Numbered from the stretch's first letter, positions 1-7,447 are shown. The stretch is 9,105 nucleotides of DNA from Rhodopirellula sp. (GCA_002714565.1 PAXU01000089.1:980-10084), one strand, 5' to 3'. Notes: generated by a model from the letters alone, not told the origin. A program made the numbers and translations.

Positions 1-1455
1 GCCGGTGGCCTCGTATCCACGACATGTGCGTTGATTGGATGCTTCATTGTATTGCGAAGAACATCGTTTCTTGCGGATGCTGTGGCCCACTCAATGCTGG
101 CAGGTGTGGTTGCCGGTTACCTGCTTATGAAATTGGTATATGGTGACAGCGCTCACACCGGTGCGATGCTGATTGGTTCCATCATCTCCGGGATCATTAC
201 CGTTGCGATGGTCAGTTTCGTGTCTCGAGCATCACGCGTAAAAGAAGATGCCGTGATCGGCATCATGTACACAGGGATCTTTGCACTTGGTGGTGTAATG
301 GTCTCGTTTTTTAGCGATGTTATTCACATCGACCTCTATCACTTTGTCATCGGATCCTTGCTGGGGGTTGGTGATGCAGATCTCTGGATGATGGGAACGG
401 TGAGTTGTGTTGTTGTCGTGTTTATCGTGATGACGTTCAGATGGTTGCAGATCATTACTTTTGATCGTGTGATGGCCGCATCGATCGGCATCCCCGTGGT
501 ACTGATGGACTACCTACTTACGATGTCCACATCACTTGTTGTGGTATCTGGCGTTCGCATGGTGGGGGTGATCCTGGTGGTGGGTCTGCTTATTGCACCG
601 GCAGCAACTGCATATCTATTATGTGATCGCCTTCGAAATATGCTTTGGGTTTCGGCCTTGCTTGGGTGGACAGGATTTTTGCTGGGGTACATCGCATCGG
701 AATACATGAATGTTGCCCCAGGGTCAGCCATCGTTGTTGTACTCACTGCACAATTTTTGTTCGTATTTGTAATTGCCCCGCGATACGGCCTATTGGCTGA
801 TTGGCGTCGTCGTCTGACAGCCCTGCCACAGCAAGAAGTTGAAGACATACTCGGTTCAGTATTGCGTGCCGATGGTGAAACACTGAGCCTTCAGCAGATC
901 GCTGGTTATCTGGACAAGCGGCCTGAACGTCTTCGCAGGGCGGCAGCGTCACTAGACCGTCAAGGATTGCTTGCAGGAGATTCACAAGGATACACACTGA
1001 CGGACGAAGGGCGCAAAGAAGCTCGTCGCCTGCTGCGTGCACATCGTTTATGGGAGACTTACTTGCGGGAAGCGGGAGTTCATGAGGAAAACCTGCACGC
1101 TCATGCTCACGTTCTTGAACATGTTCACGATGAAGATGCCGTGGACTATTTAGATGACAAGTTGGGACATCCGCTGACCGATCCGCACGGCTCGGAGATC
1201 CCCGAGGACTTCCTGCACCTCGTGCCTGGTGAATTGGTGAAACTCGCTATTTTGCGTGAGGGTCACACTGGCAGAATTCACAGTATTGGTAACTTGGTTT
1301 CCGATCAGGCAATTGCCGGGGAAACCGTTGCCGTCGGACCTCGAGAAGATAACGGTCGAATTTGGGTGGTCAGTGTTACCGATGCGAGCGGAAACATCAG
1401 GACACTACGCTTAGACCACGACCAGGCGGACGACGTCAGTATTCGCTTAGATTGA
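1..1455 (+). CDS. Metal (Mn/Zn/Fe) ABC transporter permease fused to a DtxR/MntR-like domain, 5'-partial
   Basis: The frame is open from the first base, and the residues before the first possible start (TTG at 31) already read like an ABC-3 permease (A-G-G-L-V..., then I-G-C-F-I-V-L-R-R, D-A-V-A-H-S, L-A-G), so the true start lies upstream. Counting from base 1, residues 1 to about 260 are strongly hydrophobic with several membrane spans. They include the family-typical stretch V-R-M-V-G-V-I-L-V-V-G-L-L-I-A-P-A-A-T-A. This part would form the inner-membrane channel for Mn, Zn or Fe. From about residue 275 the chain is soluble: a winged-helix segment (about 275-335), then a DtxR-type dimerisation/metal region with R-A-H-R-L-W-E, L-E-H (E373, H374), L-G-H-P and D-P-H-G (H396), and a C-terminal beta-rich tail (about 405-484). 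In DtxR/MntR the L-E-H and nearby residues bind the metal; here the upstream Cys/Glu ligand position looks like His in an H-A-H-A-H run. The fusion suggests metal sensing on the transporter itself or DNA binding at the membrane, which is inference. The ATPase and binding-protein genes are presumably upstream. Confidence 0.9.
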   Translation, partial: AGGLVSTTCALIGCFIVLRRTSFLADAVAHSMLAGVVAGYLLMKLVYGDSAHTGAMLIGSIISGIITVAMVSFVSRASRVKEDAVIGIMYTGIFALGGVMVSFFSDVIHIDLYHFVIGSLLGVGDADLWMMGTVSCVVVVFIVMTFRWLQIITFDRVMAASIGIPVVLMDYLLTMSTSLVVVSGVRMVGVILVVGLLIAPAATAYLLCDRLRNMLWVSALLGWTGFLLGYIASEYMNVAPGSAIVVVLTAQFLFVFVIAPRYGLLADWRRRLTALPQQEVEDILGSVLRADGETLSLQQIAGYLDKRPERLRRAAASLDRQGLLAGDSQGYTLTDEGRKEARRLLRAHRLWETYLREAGVHEENLHAHAHVLEHVHDEDAVDYLDDKLGHPLTDPHGSEIPEDFLHLVPGELVKLAILREGHTGRIHSIGNLVSDQAIAGETVAVGPREDNGRIWVVSVTDASGNIRTLRLDHDQADDVSIRLD

Positions 1456-1473
1456 CCCTCGATAAAGCTGAAT

Positions 1474-1482
1474 CTCGACGAG
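1474..1482. repeat. Short palindrome between convergent genes
   Basis: CTCG-A-CGAG lies in the 28-bp gap between the convergent stop codons of the permease fusion and the DUF2007-like gene. The loop is a single base and no clear U-tract follows on either strand, so it is at best a weak bidirectional terminator. Chance is equally likely. Confidence 0.2.
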
Positions 1483-1483
1483 T

Positions 1484-1711
1484 TTATTGTTCCTCTGCCG
1501 CTGGCGGGTTATCCAGTAATTCGGTTGCCAAGGATTTGTCTTCCTCCGGTACCAGGATGGTGAATCCCTTACTTAGAGTCAGACCAGCAAGCGCACCGCC
1601 CGCATCATCGCCCATCACTGTGGCAAGAATTCCGTTTTCACCTAAATACTCGGCCACAATAAACGCCTCGTTTCTGGTGGCGAACTTGGCCAAAATAACT
1701 CCCTTTGACAT
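1484..1711 (-). CDS. Small DUF2007-like protein (putative signal-transducing protein family)
   Basis: A 75-residue protein starting M-S-K-G-V-I-L-A-K-F-A-T-R-N-E-A and ending T-I-L-V-P-E-E-D-K-S-L-A-T-E-L-L. The plan matches the small alpha/beta DUF2007 fold: a first strand, a helix carrying N-E-A-x-I-V-A-E-Y-L, a G-I-x-A strand, a glycine/alanine-rich turn, then a final strand with V-P-E-E-D followed by a helix. In this family the helix usually reads 'E-A-x-x-v-x-x-L-L-e-x-x-G-I-x-a' and the end 'V-x-v-p-x-e-d-x-x-x-A'. The biochemical role of the family is unknown; it has been annotated as putative signal transducing without proof. The start is well supported by an AAAGGAG ribosome site seven bases upstream. 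It lies 85 bp downstream of nfo on the same strand, so it may be co-transcribed or have its own promoter. I see no convincing promoter in the gap. No TM segment or signal peptide is visible. Confidence 0.8.
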   Translation of the reverse strand: MSKGVILAKFATRNEAFIVAEYLGENGILATVMGDDAGGALAGLTLSKGFTILVPEEDKSLATELLDNPPAAEEQ

Positions 1712-1718
1712 GGTTCGG

Positions 1719-1725
1719 CTCCTTT
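1719..1725 (-). promoter_or_regulatory. Strong Shine-Dalgarno site for the DUF2007-like gene
   Basis: On the minus strand AAAGGAG ends seven bases before the ATG at 1711. It is the clearest ribosome binding site in the window and fixes this start. The other minus-strand genes have weak sites or rely on coupling. Confidence 0.75.
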
Positions 1726-1796
1726 AAGTGAATCTTTGATGACCCGTGTTTGCCTAATTGTCACACTTGGTCGCGTGGGATTCCAGCTGGTTCTTG

Positions 1797-2654
1797 CTAC
1801 AAACTGCGTAGAACCTGTAGGTTGACTTGGTCCCAGGTGAGGCCTTTGTGTTCACCGTCGGCATCCCCTTTGGCCGTTTCAAGGTACATGGGTATGTGCG
1901 AAAAGCGGTTGTCGTTCATTAGATAGCGGAAGGGATCTATTCCCATAAAGCCCTGACCGATATGTTCATGCCGGTCCTTGCGACTGCCGAATTCTTTCTT
2001 GCTGTCATTTAGATGAAATGCAAGCAGTTTGTTGAGTCCAAGGATGTCATCAAACTGTTGCCATGTATCGCTCCATTCCGCGTCCGTTCCCATGGCATAG
2101 CCCGCTGCATACATGTGACACGTGTCACAACAAATGCCGACTCGGTCGCTAGAATCGCATGCATCGAGCATTCCGGCTAATTGCTCGAATCGCCAGCCAA
2201 GATTAGTGCCCTGTCCAGCGGTTGTCTCTAGCAACAACCGACTGCATATGTCACCGGCAGCATCGTGCACAAGGTCGATAGATTCACCGATACGTTTGAT
2301 TCCATCCGCTTCGGTACTGGTAGTAAATGAACCAGGGTGTACTACAACGAGCGGCACACCGAGCAAGTGAGCGCGTTTCAATTCCTCCACCATGGCATCG
2401 ATCGACTTTTCGCGTAACTCATCTTTGGGTGATCCCATGTTGATGAGGTAGGACGCGTGGGAGAGTGTGTGTACGTATCCGTATTCTTCCTTAGCAGCCT
2501 GAAATCTATCGATATCCTCAGGTGTGATTGGCTTTGCTCGCCATTGATTGTTGTTCTTGGTGAACAACTGCACACAGTCGCATCCGTTTTCATGTCCGGA
2601 ATCAAGGCTGCGGTAATAGCCGCCCGCGATCGACATGTGGGCGCCAAGTATCAT
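1797..2654 (-). CDS. nfo: Deoxyribonuclease IV (endonuclease IV, AP endonuclease)
   Basis: A 285-residue protein, the same length as E. coli Nfo. It cleaves the DNA backbone 5' of abasic sites and some oxidised bases in base-excision repair, using a three-metal (usually Zn) centre in a TIM barrel. Family signatures are present in order: G-A-H-M-S (residues 4-8), S-H-A-S-Y-L-I-N (65-72), V-H-P-G (105-108), L-E-T-T-A-G-Q-G (142-149), C-D-T-C-H (176-180), F-H-L-N-D-S-K (213-219), R-K-D-R-H-E-H-I-G-Q-G (225-235) and L-E-T (258-260). All nine expected metal ligands can be placed: H66, H106, E143, D177, H180, H214, D227, H229 and E259. Nothing is truncated, so an active enzyme is expected. The ATG overlaps the stop of the upstream gene by 4 bp (ATGA), and the local ribosome site is weak, which points to translational coupling. 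The last motif reads L-E-T-A-K-G where many homologues have L-E-T-P; this is a minor variation. Confidence 0.97.
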   Translation of the reverse strand: MILGAHMSIAGGYYRSLDSGHENGCDCVQLFTKNNNQWRAKPITPEDIDRFQAAKEEYGYVHTLSHASYLINMGSPKDELREKSIDAMVEELKRAHLLGVPLVVVHPGSFTTSTEADGIKRIGESIDLVHDAAGDICSRLLLETTAGQGTNLGWRFEQLAGMLDACDSSDRVGICCDTCHMYAAGYAMGTDAEWSDTWQQFDDILGLNKLLAFHLNDSKKEFGSRKDRHEHIGQGFMGIDPFRYLMNDNRFSHIPMYLETAKGDADGEHKGLTWDQVNLQVLRSL

Positions 2655-3187
2655 ACGGCATTCTCATCGCCGACGGTTGTAGGTTCTGGCTGGTATAGGC
2701 TTAACTCATCGGAAAATCGTTCGAGGACATCGGCGGGCTCATGGTTGAAGATTACCCGACCATCCGCCGTCCAGCCCTTATCATCGAAGCGAACAAGTGC
2801 AGTCCCGGCCCGCAAGTTGGAAACAGCTTCGACATCTTCCATGTCCCCACCTTCGATGGCTTCGAAGCTGATGGTAACGGAAGTCAGTGCGCTTAGGGCA
2901 CCGGTAGATTGTTCGTGAGCAAATAGCGTGTCGTCGCCAAAGTCGCACTTTACCCAACGTAATCCTCGAGGGCGGCCGCTACCGGAAGCACGTTCGAAGA
3001 ATAATCTGTGGAGATCTTCTCGTGTTTTCTGAAAGGAAGCGATCACTGCGTCGTAGTCGTATTCCGGTATTTCAGCTGATACGGAAGGGCTCGCGCCTTC
3101 TGGGCGACTTGGCCTCTTTCGAATCAACAGGAATAAGACAATTAGCACACCGGCGACGATGGCTGCGATTACGCCCGGATTGGACAT
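2651..3187 (-). CDS. Single-pass membrane protein of unknown function between a DJ-1 gene and nfo
   Basis: A 178-residue protein I do not recognise as a named family. Residues about 6-22 form one hydrophobic helix (V-I-A-A-I-V-A-G-V-L-I-V-L-F-L-L-I), followed at once by R-K-R-P-S-R. By the positive-inside rule this puts the long C-terminal part in the cytoplasm. After a proline/serine linker (about 26-42) comes a soluble domain. It has a charged helix (Y-D-A-V-I-A-S-F-Q-K-T-R-E-D-L-H-R-L) and a likely beta-rich core with R-W-V-K-C-D-F (77-83), V-T-I-S-F-E-A-I-E-G-G and A-L-V-R-F-D-D-K-G-W-T-A-D-G-R-V-I-F-N. The tail after about 160 is acidic and probably disordered. The gene starts 4 bases after the DJ-1-like stop and shares ATGA with nfo, so it sits inside a tight operon. 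An AAGG sits eight bases before the ATG. It may be a conserved planctomycete hypothetical; a link to damage repair is inferred only from position. Confidence 0.85.
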   Translation of the reverse strand: MSNPGVIAAIVAGVLIVLFLLIRKRPSRPEGASPSVSAEIPEYDYDAVIASFQKTREDLHRLFFERASGSGRPRGLRWVKCDFGDDTLFAHEQSTGALSALTSVTISFEAIEGGDMEDVEAVSNLRAGTALVRFDDKGWTADGRVIFNHEPADVLERFSDELSLYQPEPTTVGDENAV

Positions 3188-3191
3188 AGTT

Positions 3192-3773
3192 TTAACCTTG
3201 GCTGTCTAGCAATTCGATGAATTTCGCCATCCAGGCTGGATGTGCTGGCCAGGCGGGTGCGGTCACGAGATTCCCATCAACATGTGCATTGTCAAATCCA
3301 TCTGCTGTCGGGATATATTCGGCGCCGCAAAGCTCCAGATCAGGTGAGACGGCAGGATAACAACTGCACTGTCGTCCGTTGAGGATTCCGGCTGCTGCCA
3401 GCAGTTGTGGTCCGTGGCAGATGGAGGCAATAGGCTTGTTGGCCGCATCGAAATGACGGACGATCTCGAGTACATCGTCGTTAAGCCTCAGGTATTCTGG
3501 CGCTCGGCCTCCGGGTACGACTAACGCATCATATTCTTCCGGTTCCACATCGGAAAACGTCGTATTGATGTGAAAGTTGTGTCCGGGCTTTTCCGAGTAA
3601 GTTTGATCGCCTTCGAAGTCATGTATTGCAGTACGTACTGTTTCGCCGGCGGATTTGTCCGGGCAAACAGTGTCAACGCGATGCCCAACGGTTAACAGGA
3701 TTTGAAATGGCACCATCGCTTCGTAGTCTTCGACATAGTCGCCGACGATCATTAGTATGCGTTTTCCGCTCAT
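3192..3773 (-). CDS. DJ-1/PfpI superfamily protein, plant DJ-1D-like (possible glyoxalase III/deglycase)
   Basis: A 193-residue single-domain DJ-1/PfpI protein. The N-terminus reads [21 protein letters not shown], then comes [12 protein letters not shown], and the nucleophile elbow is [10 protein letters not shown] with Cys119 and His120. Glu15 in V-E-D-Y-E is the usual partner of the reactive Cys. From memory, the whole pattern (D-Y-x-E-D-Y-E-x-[16 protein letters not shown]) is strikingly like the repeats of plant DJ-1D, a methylglyoxal-converting enzyme, but as one copy. Expected role: cytoplasmic detoxification of reactive carbonyls or repair of glycated thiols and amines. A protease or other DJ-1 activity cannot be excluded. 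A longer frame could begin at 3890, but the extra 39 residues are low quality and would overlap the upstream gene's 3' end, so I chose the ATG at 3773, where homology starts. Its stop is 4 bases before the next gene and its start 46 bases after the upstream stop, consistent with an operon. Confidence 0.9.
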   Translation of the reverse strand: MSGKRILMIVGDYVEDYEAMVPFQILLTVGHRVDTVCPDKSAGETVRTAIHDFEGDQTYSEKPGHNFHINTTFSDVEPEEYDALVVPGGRAPEYLRLNDDVLEIVRHFDAANKPIASICHGPQLLAAAGILNGRQCSCYPAVSPDLELCGAEYIPTADGFDNAHVDGNLVTAPAWPAHPAWMAKFIELLDSQG

Positions 3774-3819
3774 GTTCTTTTTGCTTTGGCAAGACAGGGA
3801 TTGATGGACACGTTGGTGA

Positions 3820-6800
3820 CTACTGTGCTTGCTGTGAAGCAGGTGCATCGCCGACACTGAATTGCTGCAAGCTGATTTGCTGCATTGCACGTGCTTCTGC
3901 GGTATGCCTTTGCAGGAAGTAGTTGTAATCCACCTGTCCTGGTTGGCGATTAAACTGGCTGGGATTCCCCGTTGATCGGCTGCCAGTCGTTAACGCATTA
4001 TGGAATTGAATTGAGGCCTCAAACTGCCCGAATTCTTCTTCTGCGATGGTAACAACGTATAACGTAGATAGGTCATGAGACGGAATCATAATCGCTTCCC
4101 CTTTCTCAAGCCTAAACAGTCTCAGATTCACTGGTTGTTGCGGGGAACCTTGTGTCAGGGTATATCGATTCTGGAATTGAGGTTGCCCAAACTGGCCAGT
4201 AACCTGTGCCTCAAATCGTAAGTCTCGCATTACAGTTGACGAACCAAACTGGCCGGCCGGTACGTCAAGATTCACACGGCGAATGTCTGCTTCCTGGACT
4301 TGCGGTGCACCGAATTGTCCACCGCCCATCGTAAACATCGCTGTCAGATCAGTTGAGAATGTGCTGGCAGCGACCTCATCACCTAGATCATTTAGCGTTG
4401 CTTCAGGGTTTTCTTCCGCAAGCTTGTTAAATTCATTCGCAAGTTCGTCGGCATAGTCTGTGGCCATCTTGAGTGCTTCATCAAATTTCCAGAATTCATC
4501 CAATTCAGCTTTTACTTCAGGTTGAGTAAGTGCTTCATCCGCTTCTTCCTGAGTAGAGACTGAACGGCCTGCTCTCTCGTCAACATTGATGTAAAGGAAC
4601 GTATCTGAGAAGGATGCAAAACTCGAGTCTCTACCACCAAGGTTTCTTAGTCGATAGATTTCATTGGGTTTGAATCCTTCATTGATAAATGGAGGAATAT
4701 CGTTCGATGCGTGACCACCACCACTATTTCTGAACTGGATCAGGCTGTACCAATCAGGCTTCTCCAATCCTTCCGACAATAAGACGTCAAAAGTCTTAGT
4801 GCGAATCTCCATCGCTTCAAGACTGGTAAGAAGTTCTGTTTCACCAACCTCGATCAATACGTAATCGCGGTCGACGAGTTCTTTCTTGGGCTGCTCAGCA
4901 GGTTCTTCCGATTCTGTTTCGCCTTCGCTCGATTCCGGTTCCCCCTCGGAGTCGTCTGAATCGGTGGTGTCGGATGGATCGTCTGCAGGTTCTTCTGCCT
5001 CTGAGTCGGCTACAGCTTCGTCCTGGCAGTCGCTTGATGCTTCATTAGCGTCCGCATCTGGCTCCGATTCGCCTTCCTCTGAAGAGTCGTCCGCATTTTC
5101 GCTGCCAGTTTCCGAATCTTCTGTACTATCCTCGGCGTTATCTTTGGAATTGTCATCCGAACTGTCTTCAGAGCCTTCGTCCGAAGATTCTTCCGGAGTT
5201 TCCATTGGCTGGACCGGTACAATCTGTTCGACTTTTGCCGTGAGGGTTTTTGTAAGTGCTTTCAGTTCAGCGAGGATCGCTTCCCGGTTTGCCTGGATAT
5301 CTGCTACAGGGAGAGGTTCACCATTTGCCGATTCAACATGTTGTTTGCGGTAATCTCTCAAGAAATCTTTGAGCTTTAACTCAACCGCTCTTACATCTTC
5401 ATTGAACATCTCAGTTGCAATGGTAGATGCTTTTTCACGTAACACGCCGTCGATAACCTGTTCGCGAACCTCAGCCAGTGGACGATACTTGACTTCGGGT
5501 TCTTTTGGCTCTTCCTCTGCGGACTCCGACTCTTCGGGAGTTTCTTCGTCGCCACCATCCGCATCTGCATTGTCTTCAGAGTCTTCACCTTGTGAGTCCT
5601 CAGATTCTGTTGAGTCCGATGCATCTTCGTCAGTTGAATCATCGGATTCATCTGCCGGTGTCTCTTCGGCCGGTTCCTCCTGACAGCCTTCTTCCTTTTC
5701 AGGATCACTGGCAGGTGCATCGGCATCGTCTGGCTTTACATCAGAATCTGCATTATCGGAGTCAGCATCGCTTTCTTTGTTTTTGTCAGCGTTATCATCC
5801 GTGCTTGCATCGTCTTCGGTGTCAGCTTCGGAATTACCTTCACCATCATTTGCGTCTTCACTAGTTTCGCTGTCATCATTCGTCGCTTCGTCTTCAATTG
5901 AGTCGAGTTCTTCGCTCCGGTCGATGTATAGATTTATGTTGGTGTCGTAGTATTCCTGAATCTCTTCGTCCGTGACGTTTTCACGCTCGAGCCTCTGCAG
6001 CGCATTTGCATACAGGGTGTAATTGCTGCGATTGAACTTCACATACTGAAACTGGAAACTCGGCAATTTCTGGTAGGCGTGACCACGGGTGTTCGGCGAC
6101 TGCACGCGGTTGACCGCTTCATAGAAAATCCTTTCTCGCTGGTCCTGAGTAGGTGCCCCATCGACCTGATCAAGGTAATCCGCCACAGAGATGGCATACA
6201 TCTGAAATGACAGTCTTCGATTTTTGTCTCGCTGGTATTGCCATGCCTTGCTAGGAGTGGGTGTCGATGCGATCGTAGGCGGGACAAGGGACTGTAAGCG
6301 AATGCCTTCGATCTCTTTCTTTAGAAGATCAAGCAGGTTTTCAAACGACATGTCGCTTCCGATCGTGTCATCAAAAATCTCTTGGACTCTCTTGGCAGTG
6401 ACATTGTCAGCAAGTTGGCTTACGTATGCTTTTGCTTCGTCGTCAGACATTGCCATACCATGGGTAATGGCGAGTGCGCTAAAGCGCTCCATATCTCTTG
6501 GGTCTGATTGGTCTTGGTTCATGGGTCTGGCAAGCCCATAAGGATCGATATCCGGTGCCATGCCAAATTGAATCTTTTGAAGATTGGAAATTTGGCCTGT
6601 TTCAGATGATTCTTCGCCGTAAGCTTCTTCAGCCAAAGCAAACAAAAAACGACGCAATAACGTTCGGTTTCTAGCGGTGCGCTGTAAGGCATCCTGATCG
6701 ACACTTCCGGATCGACTATTTCCATCCATCATGGTTTGTATGGCAGGAGCTACCACAAAAGACAACATACAAATCATCAGAAGGATTCCGACCATCACGT

Positions 6801-6900
6801 CAGGTCGGCCACGGAAGATTTCAAGAATACTTGAATCCTGCGATTTCTTTTTCTGCAATTTCTTTACGTTTGATTTAACTTCGTCTCGACGTTTGGCCAT
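3820..6900 (-). CDS. Large membrane-anchored PpiD/SurA-N-like protein with two acidic low-complexity inserts
   Basis: 1026 residues. Residues 1-20 are very basic, residues about 35-56 form one TM helix ([20 protein letters not shown]), and the rest should be periplasmic, the architecture of PpiD-type chaperones. The region 135-327 resembles SurA_N/Ppi[17 protein letters not shown] (141-156), [12 protein letters not shown] (186-197) and [13 protein letters not shown] (309-321). Just after this, where PpiD has a parvulin domain, comes an acidic segment (about 328-470). It is followed by [11 protein letters not shown] (472-482), typical of the segment after a parvulin domain. A second acidic segment spans about 568-674. 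The rest (675-1026) is folded-looking, with three G-Q-F-G motifs and a Gln-rich tail. No complete parvulin (rotamase) signature is seen, so a chaperone or scaffold role is likelier than proline isomerisation. The ribosome site before the ATG is weak. The exact family is uncertain. Confidence 0.7.
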   Translation of the reverse strand: MAKRRDEVKSNVKKLQKKKSQDSSILEIFRGRPDVMVGILLMICMLSFVVAPAIQTMMDGNSRSGSVDQDALQRTARNRTLLRRFLFALAEEAYGEESSETGQISNLQKIQFGMAPDIDPYGLARPMNQDQSDPRDMERFSALAITHGMAMSDDEAKAYVSQLADNVTAKRVQEIFDDTIGSDMSFENLLDLLKKEIEGIRLQSLVPPTIASTPTPSKAWQYQRDKNRRLSFQMYAISVADYLDQVDGAPTQDQRERIFYEAVNRVQSPNTRGHAYQKLPSFQFQYVKFNRSNYTLYANALQRLERENVTDEEIQEYYDTNINLYIDRSEELDSIEDEATNDDSETSEDANDGEGNSEADTEDDASTDDNADKNKESDADSDNADSDVKPDDADAPASDPEKEEGCQEEPAEETPADESDDSTDEDASDSTESEDSQGEDSEDNADADGGDEETPEESESAEEEPKEPEVKYRPLAEVREQVIDGVLREKASTIATEMFNEDVRAVELKLKDFLRDYRKQHVESANGEPLPVADIQANREAILAELKALTKTLTAKVEQIVPVQPMETPEESSDEGSEDSSDDNSKDNAEDSTEDSETGSENADDSSEEGESEPDADANEASSDCQDEAVADSEAEEPADDPSDTTDSDDSEGEPESSEGETESEEPAEQPKKELVDRDYVLIEVGETELLTSLEAMEIRTKTFDVLLSEGLEKPDWYSLIQFRNSGGGHASNDIPPFINEGFKPNEIYRLRNLGGRDSSFASFSDTFLYINVDERAGRSVSTQEEADEALTQPEVKAELDEFWKFDEALKMATDYADELANEFNKLAEENPEATLNDLGDEVAASTFSTDLTAMFTMGGGQFGAPQVQEADIRRVNLDVPAGQFGSSTVMRDLRFEAQVTGQFGQPQFQNRYTLTQGSPQQPVNLRLFRLEKGEAIMIPSHDLSTLYVVTIAEEEFGQFEASIQFHNALTTGSRSTGNPSQFNRQPGQVDYNYFLQRHTAEARAMQQISLQQFSVGDAPASQQAQ
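4021..4320 (-). other. G-Q-F-G motif cluster near the C-terminus of the PpiD/SurA-like protein
   Basis: Within residues 861-960 the protein contains G-Q-F-G at 861-864, 883-886 and 902-905, spaced 22 and 19 residues apart, plus a related F-G-Q-F at 957-960. The surroundings are beta-like and rich in Gln, Phe and Pro. These may be turns in a small beta-repeat or beta-sandwich. The function is unknown to me. Confidence 0.5.
4879..5199 (-). other. Acidic low-complexity segment 2 within the PpiD/SurA-like protein
   Basis: This codes residues about 568-674. Of residues 571-670, 45 are Asp or Glu and only one is Lys or Arg; most of the rest are Ser, Ala, Thr, Asn, Gly and Pro. It is expected to be disordered and strongly negative. 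It contains one cysteine, C625, in D-C-Q-D-E. The opposite strand is open only because of the Ser/Asp/Glu codon pattern and reads as poly-Ser. Confidence 0.85.
5491..5919 (-). other. Acidic low-complexity segment 1 within the PpiD/SurA-like protein
   Basis: This codes residues about 328-470. Of residues 331-470, 65 are Asp or Glu and five are Lys or Arg. It lies between the E-E-I-Q-E-Y-Y helix and Y-R-P-L-A-E-V-R, where a parvulin domain would sit in PpiD. It holds one cysteine, C406, in G-C-Q-E-E. Apart from these two segments, the only other cysteine in the protein is C44 in the TM helix. Confidence 0.85.
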
Positions 6901-6923
6901 TTTATCGTCTCGTTTTTGTTCTT

Positions 6924-6955
6924 AATTAGTCAAATGAACCAAAAAAAATTGTCAC
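6924..6955 (-). promoter_or_regulatory. Weak candidate promoter for the PpiD/SurA-like gene
   Basis: On the minus strand GTGACA (6955-6950) is followed, after an eight-T run and a suboptimal 20-base spacing, by CTAATT (6929-6924). The 5' leader would be about 20 bases. Both boxes and the spacing depart from consensus, so this is only a candidate. Confidence 0.2.
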
Positions 6956-7031
6956 CCCTAGAACAGGGTGGTCTATTCTCTCTTTTGCTGTCTAAGATTT
7001 GGATGATCTCTCACAGCTCTTTATTCTTCAA

Positions 7032-7057
7032 AACACACAATTGTGCGTTAAAAACGC
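7032..7057. repeat. Two overlapping palindromes (possible operator)
   Basis: The core CACAATTGTG (7036-7045) is a perfect 10-bp palindrome that extends to an 18-bp imperfect one (7032-7049) with a single mismatched pair. It overlaps GCGTT-AAA-AACGC (7045-7057). It lies about 130-160 bp upstream of the PpiD/SurA-like start. The symmetry suits a dimeric DNA-binding protein; no known regulator is assigned. Confidence 0.35.
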
Positions 7058-7144
7058 CCAATTTTAAGGACAGGCACTAATTACACAATCCCAATTCTGT
7101 TTGCCGGTCTCCTCGCACTTAAGCGTGTCACCGAACACCTTCTT

Positions 7145-7155
7145 TTGACCGTCAA
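7145..7155. repeat. 11-bp palindrome TTGAC-C-GTCAA
   Basis: A perfect five-base inverted repeat around one base. Each arm also resembles a -35 box (TTGACC plus, TTGACG minus). I found no matching -10 at the right spacing on either strand. Confidence 0.25.
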
Positions 7156-7169
7156 TTTGCAAGAAGCAG

Positions 7170-7198
7170 TTGACAATCTTTGAATTAGGAATTATCCG
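7170..7198 (+). promoter_or_regulatory. Consensus -35 box with poor -10
   Basis: TTGACA (7170-7175) is followed, with 17-base spacing, by TATCCG (7193-7198). The -35 is perfect and the -10 is weak. If used, the transcript would start about 470 bases before topA, giving a long structured leader or a separate small RNA. Confidence 0.25.
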
Positions 7199-7227
7199 TT
7201 ACCCTTAGTGGTCTCGCAATGGTACTA

Positions 7228-7249
7228 GGCTGTGATTGTTTAAACAGCC
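7228..7249. repeat. Inverted repeat with internal perfect palindrome
   Basis: GGCTGT (7228-7233) and ACAGCC (7244-7249) are complementary arms around ten bases. Overlapping the second arm is the perfect 10-bp palindrome TGTTTAAACA (7237-7246). It could be a hairpin in RNA or a protein site in DNA. Confidence 0.3.
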
Positions 7250-7281
7250 AGCATCAATGCAAGTCGCTTGTCCCACCTGTC

Positions 7282-7298
7282 GACTTCACCTTGAAGTC
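7282..7298. repeat. Perfect 7-bp inverted repeat, 3-base loop
   Basis: GACTTCA-CCT-TGAAGTC. The right arm plus two bases, TGAAGTCAC (7292-7300), recurs exactly at 7481-7489. A direct repeat of this kind within the same intergenic region may mark a shared binding site. Confidence 0.35.
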
Positions 7299-7447
7299 AC
7301 ACCGGGCTCAAAGCAGATTTGGGCCACACCTGTATAGATATTCCTATTGTAGGGGCCTTAACGGTTTTTCCAAACCTAATGGGCTTCATGAAGTTATTCA
7401 GGAAACACCCAGTAGTTATCTGATATTGATACCGAACACGCTGTTTC

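Noticed and set aside
1712..1796. Terminator or promoter between nfo and the DUF2007-like gene
   Set aside because: CCAGCTGG is the only palindrome and has no U-tract; GTGACA has no fitting -10.
3774..3890. N-terminal extension of the DJ-1-like protein starting at 3890
   Set aside because: The extra 39 residues are Ser/His/Cys-rich, unlike any DJ-1 N-terminus, and overlap the coding end of the upstream gene. DJ-1 homology begins at the ATG at 3773.
4886..5683. Serine-rich plus-strand open frames (4886-5353 and 5369-5683)
   Set aside because: They are antisense images of the Asp/Glu/Ser codons in the acidic inserts; poly-Ser with no other protein features.
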